Source: Methanomicrobiales archaeon
GTDB taxonomy: Archaea; Halobacteriota; Methanomicrobia; Methanomicrobiales; Methanospirillaceae
DNA: 46,325 nt
NCBI GenBank assembly: GCA_013415565.1
Contig: JAAEET010000006.1
Coordinates: 1 to 46,325, forward strand
Direction of reading: 5' to 3'
Of the stretch, positions 36,117 to 44,413 are shown piece after piece (positions within the stretch are counted from its first letter, which is position 1; each line of letters opens with the position of its first letter). The position numbers were made by a program, and so were the translations under genes. The notes beneath the pieces were generated by a model that searched no databases, was not told where the DNA came from, and worked only from the letters and a program-made list of their open reading frames with translations.

Positions 36117-38024
36117 ATGCCGACGGTCACGTTTCTCCCGGGTTTCAGGAAGACCGAGCTCCCGAGCGGAAGCACCATCCTCCAGGCCGCCCAGCAGGCG
36201 GGGATCCACATGAATGTGGTCTGCGGGGGTCTCGGGAAGTGCGGAAAATGTACGGTATACGTCAAGAGCGGCAGGTACGACTTCGACCGCGAGAAGTATG
36301 GAAAGTTCTTTACCCCTGAAGAACTGGAGGCAGGCGCCTGCCTGGCATGCCAGACCTCTGTTCTGGGGGATGTCCGGGTGCTCATCCCTGAAGAATCCAT
36401 CGTCCAGGAGCAGAAGATCCTGATCGATGTCATGGGGACCACCACCGAGCTGAATCCGGCGGTCTGGAAGTATGCCCTGCGACTGTCCCCACCAAGTCTC
36501 GATGATCCCTCACCCGATCTCACCCGCCTCCTGTGGGGGATCGAGAAATCGGGTGGCCCGAACGAGGGCGATATCTACGCCCCCCTCGAGGTTATCCGCC
36601 GGATACCCCGGGTATTGCGGGAGAGCGGCTGGCGGGTTACCGCGACGGTCGTGCTGGTCCCGGGAGGCTACCGCCTGGTAGATATCGAGCGGGGAGATAC
36701 CACCCCCGCCTGCTACGGTGCCGCCGTGGACCTCGGGACTACCACGATCGTCGTGTTCATCAGGAACCTTATCGACGGGAGCATTATGGGTGTCGCCTCG
36801 AACTACAACCGCCAGATCAGCTGCGGCGAGGATATCCTCTCCCGGGTCACCTTCGCCCGGAAAGGGGGTCTCAAAAAGCTCCAGGCGCTGGCCGCAGAGA
36901 GCATCAATGCTGCCATCACCGAGGCGGCCAACAATGCCGGGATTGACCGGGACCACATCTACGAGGTTGTTGTCGCCGGAAACACCATCATGACCCATAT
37001 CCTGATGGGTATCGACCCGGCCTACATGATCGAGGAACCCTACGTCCCGGTAGTGCGGCGCTACCTTACTGCTGCCGCCAGCCGGGCAGGCCTTGAGGTG
37101 GGGGAGAACTCCGGCCTCTTTATCTTTCCGGCGGTGAGCGATTTCATCGGGGGCGATATCATCGCCGATATCCTTGCGTCAGGGATGGCCGAACAGGAGG
37201 ATATCTCGCTCCTGATCGATATCGGGACAAACTTCGAAGTGGTGCTCGGGAACCGGGACTGGATGTTTGCCTGTGCCGGTGCTGCCGGTCCCGCCCTCGA
37301 AGGGGGAGAGGTACTCTTCGGCATGCGAGCGAATGCCGGGGCCATCGAGCAGATATCCCTCGACCTCGAAACGTTCACCCCCGCATACCGGACCATACAG
37401 CATACAAAGCCGAAAGGAATCTGCGGGTCGGGGCTGATCGATCTTCTCGCCGAACTCCTCCGGGCCTGCATCATCGACCGGACCGGCAGGATCAACACGG
37501 CAATCGAACACGAACGGATCCGGTCCGGAAGACAGGTCCCCGAATTCGTCGTGGCCTGGAAAGGGGAAACAGGTATCGGAAAGGATATCGTGATCACCGA
37601 AAACGACGTAAAAGCCCTAATCATGAGCAAGGCCTCCATCCTGGCCGCCTGCCGGACCCTGATGAAGCAGGCCGGGATCACGCATGCGGAGATCGCCCGC
37701 ATCTACTTCTCCGGTGCGTTTGGCAACTATATCAGCAAAGAGAATGCCATCACCATCGGCCTCATCCCCGAAGTGCCGGTCGAGCGCATCTTCCCGATCG
37801 GAAATGGGGCCATCGAGGGTGCAAACCTCGTGCTCCTCAACCGGCGGAAGAAGAGATTCCTCGATGAAATTGCACGGAAAATCGCTTACATCGAGCTGAA
37901 CGCCGAACCATCGTTCATGGATGAATATACCGGGAGCTGTTTCCTGCCGCACACCGACCTCTCCCTCTTCCCGACCGTTGAGGAGATGCTCGAGAAGTGC
38001 CGGCTGCGGCGGGGTGTACCGTGA
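36117..38024 (+). CDS. acsV: Corrinoid protein reactivator AcsV (ferredoxin + ASKHA domain)
   Basis: This protein restores oxidised cob(II)alamin in the corrinoid protein to the active Co(I) form, driven by ATP. The 635-residue protein has an N-terminal plant-type [2Fe-2S] domain with cysteines 36, 42, 45 and 78, a linker, and a C-terminal ASKHA ATPase region with AAVDLGTTTIVV, EVVVAGNTIMTHIL, LLIDIGTNFEVVL and ICGSGLIDLLAELL. The length is typical of RACo. It starts 6 nt after acsC and overlaps the following gene by 4 bp (GTGA). Presence in the operon implies AcsCD is vulnerable to oxidation here. Confidence 0.93.
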   Translation: MPTVTFLPGFRKTELPSGSTILQAAQQAGIHMNVVCGGLGKCGKCTVYVKSGRYDFDREKYGKFFTPEELEAGACLACQTSVLGDVRVLIPEESIVQEQKILIDVMGTTTELNPAVWKYALRLSPPSLDDPSPDLTRLLWGIEKSGGPNEGDIYAPLEVIRRIPRVLRESGWRVTATVVLVPGGYRLVDIERGDTTPACYGAAVDLGTTTIVVFIRNLIDGSIMGVASNYNRQISCGEDILSRVTFARKGGLKKLQALAAESINAAITEAANNAGIDRDHIYEVVVAGNTIMTHILMGIDPAYMIEEPYVPVVRRYLTAAASRAGLEVGENSGLFIFPAVSDFIGGDIIADILASGMAEQEDISLLIDIGTNFEVVLGNRDWMFACAGAAGPALEGGEVLFGMRANAGAIEQISLDLETFTPAYRTIQHTKPKGICGSGLIDLLAELLRACIIDRTGRINTAIEHERIRSGRQVPEFVVAWKGETGIGKDIVITENDVKALIMSKASILAACRTLMKQAGITHAEIARIYFSGAFGNYISKENAITIGLIPEVPVERIFPIGNGAIEGANLVLLNRRKKRFLDEIARKIAYIELNAEPSFMDEYTGSCFLPHTDLSLFPTVEEMLEKCRLRRGVP

Positions 38025-39058
38025 GCTCCGTGCTTCCCACGCCGGAGAGCCGTGCGACGGGCGTCGGCGCCCTCCCCCATATCGATCCTGCGCAGGCCTG
38101 CGATGAGGTACTCTCCCTCTTTCCCGAGATCCCGTTCATCCCCACCCTTCCCAACCGCGGCATCCTGGAGACCATCGTGTTCAACGACTCCTCCCGCCTT
38201 CCGGGAGGGGTCGTGCAGGACGGGAAACTCCGTATCGATTCTTCACGGGACCTTGCAGCCGGGATGGAACAGATCTACCTCGATTTCATGGAGCAGAATA
38301 CCGCACCCTACGCCCTTTCACCGGAATACTACTCGGGATTCTTTGAGATGAGGGGACGGGATCTGGCCGGGTCCCTCTTCCTGAAGGCGCAGGTGACCGG
38401 GCCGGTGACGTTCGGGATGCAGGTGGTCGACGAGAATCGCCGCCCGATCTACTACGACGACCAGTTCGCCGATGTGCTCGGGAAGATGATCGCACTCCGG
38501 GCACGGTGGTGCGATGAGGCGATGCGCCGGTTTGCCGGAGTCACTTCGACCCTGGTGGTCCTGAACGAACCCTACTTCGCATCCCTGGGGTCTTCGGTGA
38601 TCCCGGTCCATCACGATACGGTCATCGCAGGCTGGCAGGACATTGCCGGGATGATCGAGGGAGGGCTCGGGATCCACTGCTGTTCCAACACCGACTGGGA
38701 ATTCGTGATGGGCCTTCATCCATCCTTCATCTCGTTTGACGCGTATACCGTCGGCCGTGAGTTTCTCCTCTATCCCGATGCTCTTGCCGGGTATCTCGAG
38801 CGGGGCGGGATCGTCGCCTGGGGGATCGTCCCTTCGCAGCCCGAACTTTTCGGGGAATGCACGGAAGATCAGCTCTACAGCGTCTTTGCGGGTATCCGGG
38901 ACCAGGTCACCGGCTTCTGTTCTCCCGAGACATTCTACCGCCAGTCTGTCATCACCCCGACCTGTGGCATCCAGTCCGGCAACCCGGAGACCGCCATCCG
39001 GATCATGCAGGCGGCACGGACGCTCTCCCTGCGGATCAGGGAGGAGTATTCCGGATGA
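38021..39058 (+). CDS. mesB: Core MetE-like (MesB-type) methionine synthase candidate
   Basis: This 345-residue protein is a single UroD/MetE-type barrel without the MetE N-terminal half. The opening GALPHIDPAQACDEV matches the methyltransferase barrels found beside Wood-Ljungdahl genes. Putative zinc ligands are H219 and C221 (IHCCSN) and C315 (TPTCGIQSG), with D240 where MetE has Glu. Core methionine synthases of this group in anaerobes are proposed or shown to take methyl groups from the corrinoid iron-sulfur protein, which would explain its place here. A methyltransferase charging AcsCD is the alternative. It starts with GTG overlapping acsV by 4 bp and overlaps cooC by 4 bp. Confidence 0.8.
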   Translation: MSSVLPTPESRATGVGALPHIDPAQACDEVLSLFPEIPFIPTLPNRGILETIVFNDSSRLPGGVVQDGKLRIDSSRDLAAGMEQIYLDFMEQNTAPYALSPEYYSGFFEMRGRDLAGSLFLKAQVTGPVTFGMQVVDENRRPIYYDDQFADVLGKMIALRARWCDEAMRRFAGVTSTLVVLNEPYFASLGSSVIPVHHDTVIAGWQDIAGMIEGGLGIHCCSNTDWEFVMGLHPSFISFDAYTVGREFLLYPDALAGYLERGGIVAWGIVPSQPELFGECTEDQLYSVFAGIRDQVTGFCSPETFYRQSVITPTCGIQSGNPETAIRIMQAARTLSLRIREEYSG

Positions 39059-39825
39059 AACCGTTCTCAGTCGCTCTCTCCGGAAAGGGAGGGACGGGCA
39101 AGACCACGGTTGCCGCCCTGCTGGTGCGGTCCCTGATTGCCGCCGGCCGGGTGCCCGTGCTTGCCGTCGATGCCGATCCCAATGCAAATCTCCATGAAGC
39201 ACTCGGGGTTAAGATCCGCGAGACCATCGGAGGTTTGCGGGAAGAGGCATTCACCGAGCAGATCCCACCCGGGATGAACCGGACCGATTATATCAGTCTC
39301 CGATTCAGGAAGTCACTGGTCGAATCCGATGGTTTTGACCTCATTGCCATGGGGAGGCCGGAGGGAAGCGGATGCTACTGTTTTGCAAACGATCTGCTCA
39401 CCACCAGCGTGCAGCTCCTCGAACGGGACTACCAGTTCGTCATTATCGACAACGAGGCCGGCATGGAGCACATTGCCCGGGGAACCCTTGGTATTCCCGA
39501 CCTCCTGCTGATCGTGAGCGATCCTGGTGCGCGGGGTGTCCGGACCGCCATCCGGATCCGCACCCTCGCCCGATCGGTCGGCGTGGAGACCACCCCGGTC
39601 CTGCTGGTCCTGAACCGGTGGAAGGGGACAACGACGGATGAAATCCCTGCTGCCTTCGATAACGTGGTGGTGATTCCCGAAGATCCTGCGATCGAGGATG
39701 CCGATATCCGGGGGAGCCCGGTAGGGTCCCTCCCCCCCGGTTCACCGGCACGGGTTGCCGTGGAGAACCTGGCGGAAATCGTCGTCAAAATGGCGGAACA
39801 GAAGAGAAAGGTGCCCAGGCCCTGA
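39055..39825 (+). CDS. cooC: CooC/AcsF-type nickel insertion ATPase
   Basis: This MinD-like ATPase loads nickel into CODH or acetyl-CoA synthase. The 256-residue protein has the deviant Walker A SGKGGTGKTT at 9-18, a DADPNANL switch segment, a metal-binding CYC motif (C107 and C109) in GSGCYCFAND, and the IIDNEAGMEHIARG region. The ATG overlaps the mesB-like stop by 4 bp. It is the last gene of the operon. With no CODH gene in view, maturation of the AcsB A-cluster is the most direct role. Confidence 0.92.
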   Translation: MKPFSVALSGKGGTGKTTVAALLVRSLIAAGRVPVLAVDADPNANLHEALGVKIRETIGGLREEAFTEQIPPGMNRTDYISLRFRKSLVESDGFDLIAMGRPEGSGCYCFANDLLTTSVQLLERDYQFVIIDNEAGMEHIARGTLGIPDLLLIVSDPGARGVRTAIRIRTLARSVGVETTPVLLVLNRWKGTTTDEIPAAFDNVVVIPEDPAIEDADIRGSPVGSLPPGSPARVAVENLAEIVVKMAEQKRKVPRP

Positions 39826-39828
39826 ATA

Positions 39829-40074
39829 CTACAATGCTCCGGACAGCCGCTGGATCTGTCCTGCAATATAATCGATCCATTCGGCGGCCCCGGTGATGAT
39901 CCCGATCAGCGCCGACTCGATGGCATAGACAAGGCCGTACACTCCCGAGATCTCTCCCTCGGGAGGGTTGCCGGTCGAAAGCAGGAGGGCTGCGGCTACC
40001 AGGATAATGATAATGAGAAGGATGATGATTACGATTATCATCCCGATGAGCATTTTCCAGGAGACCGTCTTCAT
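39829..40074 (-). CDS. Hypothetical small membrane protein
   Basis: This is an 81-residue protein with one strong N-terminal membrane helix of Ile/Leu/Val (about 8-33), then a Gly/Pro turn and a weaker amphipathic C-terminal segment (VYAIESALIGIITGAAEWI). The family is not recognised. It is supported by the TATA box at 40106-40117 and by lying cleanly between two operons, its stop 4 nt from the converging cooC stop. Function unknown. Confidence 0.6.
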   Translation of the reverse strand: MKTVSWKMLIGMIIVIIILLIIIILVAAALLLSTGNPPEGEISGVYGLVYAIESALIGIITGAAEWIDYIAGQIQRLSGAL

Positions 40075-40105
40075 GCACAGCTCATTTCCCTATGATCCCG
40101 GCCCG

Positions 40106-40117
40106 ATAATAAAAATT
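40106..40117 (-). promoter_or_regulatory. Promoter TATA box of the small membrane protein
   Basis: AATTTTTATTAT on the minus strand lies about 37 nt before the ATG at 40074, allowing a leader of about 10 nt. Confidence 0.5.
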
Positions 40118-40203
40118 CCTGTCTCTGGGGAATGTATTGAGACCGTTACCGGCCTTCATGATGAAAAAGACGGGAGGTTGAGGAGCAAAGGGGAAAAATA
40201 GAA

Positions 40204-40212
40204 AGATATATG
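40204..40212 (+). promoter_or_regulatory. TATA box for the marker protein 14 operon
   Basis: AGATATATG is centred about 31 nt before the ATG at 40239, and there is no ribosome site, so a leaderless message is likely. Confidence 0.55.
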
Positions 40213-40238
40213 GGAACTCTCGCCTGACATTCGATTAT

Positions 40239-41738
40239 ATGTGCGCACGCTTTTTTGATCGCTTTTTCAAACCACGACCCCATATCGTGGAAAGCCCACC
40301 TCCTCCCTCCATCGCGCACGGGCCGGGGGTCTATGTGCCCGAGTATAAGGTGAAGCCCTATTTCATCGTGGCCTCGGTGGAGATGGGCAATACCACCACG
40401 AAGTGCATCCTTACCGGTGTGAACCTTGAAACCGGGATGTCCTATGTCATTAATAAAACGGTGAAGATGAGCAGGGATGTCCGGAAACCGAAACCTGGGG
40501 AGGAGATCTTCGGCGAGACCCTCGACGGGACCCAGCTTACCAAGGAATCGGTGACCGATCTCGTGCGCGACACGCTCATCCAGTGCCACGAAGAGGCGCG
40601 CCTCGATATCAGGAAGGATCTCGATTTCGTGGTGCGAAGCACGGGTGTCGTTGCCGCCATGGATTCCCCTGACCAGGTAGGGATTTTTGTCCTTGCCCTC
40701 GCCAACGGATGCCTGAATGCCGCAGTCCCGCCGAAAAAGATGACACCCCCCATGTCGAAGGCAAACCAGCCCCAGAAGCTCCAGCCTTTCAGCTATGCCG
40801 ACAAGGTGGTGTTCGTGGGTGCGGTTGCAGGAGTTATTCCCCCAGTGGGAAGCACCGGGGTCGAGATGGTCGCAAACGAAATGGAGGGGGAGCTCGCCAT
40901 GGCAGGGATCAAGGAGGGTGCCAAGTGGACACAGGTCGATTTCCGGAATCCCTGTGTCTCCATCGATTTCGGCACCACGCTCGACGGCCGGATCACGAGT
41001 GATGTCGCACCCGACGACCTGAATCCGTTCGCCAAGACCATCGGGAACTTCTGCGGCCTTGCAGGGGCGATTCCCGATGCCATCATCAAGGGAACCGGTC
41101 TCGTCGATTCAAAGACCGGGACCGCGCTGGATATTTTCGGTGACCGAAGCGTCGTGTCCGAGTTTTCACTCAAGGGGCAGAGCGATATGGTCCGGGAGCA
41201 TGTCAGGCGATGCCACGAGCTGATCGATATCCGGATCGTTCCCCCGGAGCGTCGGCGGTTCGGCCGGGTTCCGGTCTATGCAGACGTCGCCAAGGAATCG
41301 GGCGTGGGGCTCATCGGCTGCGATGCCGGAGAAAACGGGAGCAACCTCCCGGAGCTGAAAGAGATCGGTGAGGAGATCTACCGGAACCACAGCCTGAGTC
41401 TCCTCAACGAGGTCATCGACCGGGTATGTGCCGGTATGGCCCTCCGGCTGATCGATGTCGTGCGGGAGGAAGGGATGATCTTTCCGAATACCACCATCGG
41501 GTTCACCGGCCGGGCGGCAATTTCCGGAAGAAAACCGGAATATATTGTAGAAGGGGTCGCGGAACGGGGTCTCTTTGACAATCCGAATGACCGGATTGTA
41601 TTTGTCGACGACGGCCTTGCCCGGGGGGCGGCCCTGATGGGGCGGTGTATGAACTCGCTTGGCAAACCCAAGAATCCGATCGGGGGTATCAGGGGAGGAC
41701 CATGCATCATGGCCAGGCGGATCAAGGTAGGAAAATAA
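40239..41738 (+). CDS. Methanogenesis marker protein 14
   Basis: This is a protein of unknown biochemical function found in methanogens. It has an ASKHA (actin/Hsp70-like) ATPase layout and may serve in cofactor or methyltransferase activation. The 499-residue protein has VASVEMGNTTTKCIL near residue 45 (phosphate-1 motif), VSIDFGTTLDGRITSD, and an IGFTGRAAISGRKPEYI segment with FVDDGLARGAALMGRCMN near the C-terminus. The N-terminal 35 residues are a Pro-rich extension. It is followed after 18 nt by a small acidic protein gene. Confidence 0.93.
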   Translation: MCARFFDRFFKPRPHIVESPPPPSIAHGPGVYVPEYKVKPYFIVASVEMGNTTTKCILTGVNLETGMSYVINKTVKMSRDVRKPKPGEEIFGETLDGTQLTKESVTDLVRDTLIQCHEEARLDIRKDLDFVVRSTGVVAAMDSPDQVGIFVLALANGCLNAAVPPKKMTPPMSKANQPQKLQPFSYADKVVFVGAVAGVIPPVGSTGVEMVANEMEGELAMAGIKEGAKWTQVDFRNPCVSIDFGTTLDGRITSDVAPDDLNPFAKTIGNFCGLAGAIPDAIIKGTGLVDSKTGTALDIFGDRSVVSEFSLKGQSDMVREHVRRCHELIDIRIVPPERRRFGRVPVYADVAKESGVGLIGCDAGENGSNLPELKEIGEEIYRNHSLSLLNEVIDRVCAGMALRLIDVVREEGMIFPNTTIGFTGRAAISGRKPEYIVEGVAERGLFDNPNDRIVFVDDGLARGAALMGRCMNSLGKPKNPIGGIRGGPCIMARRIKVGK

Positions 41739-41756
41739 GCAAGGTGAGACAATACC

Positions 41757-42047
41757 ATGGAAGAGCATATGCAGAAGGAAGAGACCAGCAATCCTCCCGA
41801 ACAGGAGGGCGGCGAGATGGAAGAGCAGCTGTTCGACCTGCTGATCCCCCCCGGGGTGCCCCGGAAAATGATCATGGATATCGTCCAGAAATTCGATGTC
41901 GAGCTGGTGACCCGGAAAGAGCGGCTTTATTTTGCCAACATGGAAGGTGATGAGCGCGAGCTTCTAGCCTTCCGTGGAAAGAAGGAGGTCATGGAGGAGG
42001 TGCAGACCTACCTCTATGACGAGCTGAAAAAATTCATCGGCGAATAA
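41757..42047 (+). CDS. Conserved hypothetical methanogen protein
   Basis: This 96-residue acidic protein is downstream of marker protein 14. The first 25 residues are Glu/Gln-rich and probably disordered. The rest is a compact alpha/beta domain: a helix (VPRKMIMDIVQKF), a strand (DVELVTRKERLYFANMEG), a strand (ERELLAFRG) and a C-terminal helix (KEVMEEVQTYLYDELKKFI). AAGGTGAG lies about 9 nt before the ATG. The family is not known to me; the operon suggests a link with marker protein 14. Confidence 0.65.
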   Translation: MEEHMQKEETSNPPEQEGGEMEEQLFDLLIPPGVPRKMIMDIVQKFDVELVTRKERLYFANMEGDERELLAFRGKKEVMEEVQTYLYDELKKFIGE

Positions 42048-42107
42048 GATCCGCTTCCGGAATTTCCTGGCACCAGAAGATGGTTCCCCGATCAGAACCG
42101 CCATTTT

Positions 42108-43067
42108 TCAGAATTCAGGCATCCTGCGGGCGATATACCAGGCGTGGATGGCAAGGATCAGGTAAATCGGGAGAAGAACATCGAGGGCGGCGATTTCTCC
42201 CTGCGTCTGGTAGATCCACACGGTCATGTAGATATCAATCTGGAATATCAGTACCCCCCACCATTTGCCAAGCCAGAAGTACCCGATCCCGGGCAGGATA
42301 AAGTTCAGAAACCCGGCGATGAACGGGCTCTTCCGGGTCTTCGGTCGTTTCGAGAGGCCCCGTGGTAAGAACTTGGCCGAGATCCCGCACTTCGGGGCGG
42401 CCATGACCGCCTCCCAGCGTACCTGGTCATCGGGATCACGGAGGGCACCATAAATGGCAGGGATGGCCTTCTCGTCACCGATCTGGCCGAGCGTCCGTAT
42501 CGAGTTGACCCTGACACTCTTCTCGAGATCCTTTGCCGCAAGGGAGAGTGGCCGGACGGCGGCCACCCCGAGACCCGACAACGATTTCCAGTCCTGCTTT
42601 CCGGCAAGGAGGAACCCATACTCCTCCGGGCTTGCTGCGGACCATTCCAGTTGTCCGAGCGCCACCGCTGCCCCGTACCGGACATAGCGATCCGGGTCCT
42701 GCAACGCTTCTTTGAGCGGTTCGACAGCACGGGGATCACCGATCTCCCCGAGAGCAAGGGCCGATTCCCACCGGATCTCGTTGTTCCGGTCGGAGAGCAG
42801 TGCAATGAGGGGATCAACTGCCCGGGAATCGCCGATCTCCCCCAGGACCTCGATAATTCCCAGCCGGATATCCTTGTTCCGGGTGCGGAGAGCGGCAAGG
42901 AGGTGATCCATTCCCTCCTGTCCGAGTTCTGTGAGGGCCTCGGATGCCTGCCACTGTACATCGAGATTGCGGTGCCGGAGCGCCCTGATCAGGCCGCGGA
43001 ACTCCCGGCGTTCTTTCATCCTCGTGATATCCTCACTGCTGGTGGCGAGGTCCCAGGGGATTACCAT
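42108..43067 (-). CDS. HEAT-repeat protein with C-terminal membrane domain (paralogue 2)
   Basis: This is a 319-residue two-part protein. About 230 N-terminal residues form PBS-lyase-type HEAT repeats with the periodic unit (DIRLGIIEVLGEIGDSRAVDPLI and its variants) seen four or more times. A basic stretch (RGLSKRPKTRKSP) leads to a membrane domain of three or four helices (FIAGFLNFILPGIGYFWLGKWWGVLIFQ...). It is the downstream twin of the gene at 43135-44133, with the same order and the same GLSxRxKxRKSP junction. GGAGGG lies 8 nt before the ATG. The membrane-tethered repeat surface suggests protein binding; the partner is unknown. Confidence 0.85.
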   Translation of the reverse strand: MVIPWDLATSSEDITRMKERREFRGLIRALRHRNLDVQWQASEALTELGQEGMDHLLAALRTRNKDIRLGIIEVLGEIGDSRAVDPLIALLSDRNNEIRWESALALGEIGDPRAVEPLKEALQDPDRYVRYGAAVALGQLEWSAASPEEYGFLLAGKQDWKSLSGLGVAAVRPLSLAAKDLEKSVRVNSIRTLGQIGDEKAIPAIYGALRDPDDQVRWEAVMAAPKCGISAKFLPRGLSKRPKTRKSPFIAGFLNFILPGIGYFWLGKWWGVLIFQIDIYMTVWIYQTQGEIAALDVLLPIYLILAIHAWYIARRMPEF

Positions 43068-43134
43068 CGGCAGGTCCCTCCATGTCCGGTCCTGATGGCT
43101 TGTTGTCCTTCAGCCGGGACCTGATGCCCCCCTA

Positions 43135-44133
43135 TCATAAGTCCGGCAACCCCCTGACATAGTACCAGGTATGGACCACGGCAACGGCCGATACGATATA
43201 TGACAAAAGGTACGGCAGAATCGTCCCGTAGGGCATGACATCCTTGGTAAAGAGGGCGAGGGTGACGATGGCCGTGACGTTGACCTGGAAAAGGAGCAGT
43301 CCCCACCAGAAGCCGAGGTAGTTGTAGCCGAGGCCGAGGAAGAAGAAGTTCAGGAAGGAGGCAATGTACGGGCTCTTCCGGGACCGCTTTCTCCGCGAGA
43401 GCCCGCGGGGAAGGTGCATGAGGGGAATCCCGCAGTCCGGGAACACGAGGATCCCCTGCCACCGGACTTCCCCGCTGGGATCTTTCAGGACCGAATCGCA
43501 GGCCGCCGCGGCATCCGGGGTTCTCAAACCCCCGATAACCTCGACGGAATGAGCCCTGATATCGGGATCGGCATCTTTCAGGTGGTGGATGAACGGGCCG
43601 GCCGGCATACCGGGAGTGGAGAGGATATCTTCCCAACGCTGTGCCGCGGCAAGATAGTACCCTGTGTCTTCAGGGGTCGGGGGGATCCATCCCAGCTGGT
43701 CGAGGGCGAGGCTTGACCCGTACCGGACGTACTTGTCGGGATCCCGGAGCGATCCGACCAGTACGGGGATCGCTTCCATATCACCTATCTCTCCGAGCGC
43801 AATGGCCGAAGCCCAGCGGACTTCAGCACTGTCATCGGTCAGGAGCAGGTCGGTCAGTTTCCCCACCGCCTTTTTCTCGCGGATGTCGGAAAGTGCCTCG
43901 ATTGCCCCGATGCGGAATGCCTTGTTCGGGTGGTGCGTGCGTTCGATCAGTTTTTTCGCGGCAGGCTCCCCCATCCTCCCGAGGGCTTCGGCCGCCTTCC
44001 ACTGGACGGTGGGATCGGGATCGGTGAGCAGGCGGATCAGACGGTCGGTATCGCCATTCCGTTCCAAAGAATCGATGTCAGGCGGGTTTTGGAAGAAGGA
44101 GCGGATAGCGGATCTCACTGCGATTCCCTGCAC
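43135..44133 (-). CDS. HEAT-repeat protein with C-terminal membrane domain (paralogue 1)
   Basis: This 332-residue twin of the next gene has four or five HEAT-like repeats (VQWKAAEALGRMGEPAAKKLI, VRWASAIALGEIGDMEAIPVLV and others) followed by the basic junction GLSRRKRSRKSP and a three- to four-helix membrane domain. The two proteins share the unusual HEAT-plus-membrane order, so they arose by tandem duplication. The start is uncertain: GTG at 44133 is the longest, while GTG at 44118 has AGGGA about 6 nt upstream and may be real. The stop is 67 nt before the second paralogue. Function unknown. Confidence 0.83.
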   Translation of the reverse strand: MQGIAVRSAIRSFFQNPPDIDSLERNGDTDRLIRLLTDPDPTVQWKAAEALGRMGEPAAKKLIERTHHPNKAFRIGAIEALSDIREKKAVGKLTDLLLTDDSAEVRWASAIALGEIGDMEAIPVLVGSLRDPDKYVRYGSSLALDQLGWIPPTPEDTGYYLAAAQRWEDILSTPGMPAGPFIHHLKDADPDIRAHSVEVIGGLRTPDAAAACDSVLKDPSGEVRWQGILVFPDCGIPLMHLPRGLSRRKRSRKSPYIASFLNFFFLGLGYNYLGFWWGLLLFQVNVTAIVTLALFTKDVMPYGTILPYLLSYIVSAVAVVHTWYYVRGLPDL

Positions 44134-44413
44134 GTTGTCTCACTCCCGGACTTCCGATGAATATCGTCGTTCCCCGGATGTCTGATACCCTGGTTTCCCG
44201 ATCATCCCGACCCTCATGAGGACCTTTCGGGATAACGACTGCCGGAATCCCTTCAGGCGACCCGATATCCCTGCGACGGAAGATTCTCCAAAAGCCCGTT
44301 AAGTCAGTACTATCAACCACTTCTCATAAAGATACCCTTTATTTTCACAGGATTGCATCAGGAATGAATTTTTTCCGTGTCATGTGCTGCGAAAAAAGAA
44401 AAGGGAAATTGCC
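44134..44413. other. 280-bp intergenic region
   Basis: No gene is visible. An AT-rich stretch at about 44323-44342 (with CTTTATGAG on the minus strand) may be the promoter of the HEAT genes, implying a leader of over 150 nt. An A-rich run at 44391-44409, which is T-rich on the minus strand, fits a terminator for the surface protein gene. Confidence 0.4.
44391..44409 (-). terminator. Oligo-T terminator of the surface protein gene
   Basis: The minus strand has several T runs just after the stop at 44414, consistent with an archaeal terminator. Confidence 0.45.

Noticed and set aside
39829-40078. Overlapping minus-strand frame ending at 39785 in another phase
   Set aside because: The frame 39829-40074 gives a clean membrane helix and sits behind a TATA box; the other frame is a His/Arg-rich shadow that runs into cooC.
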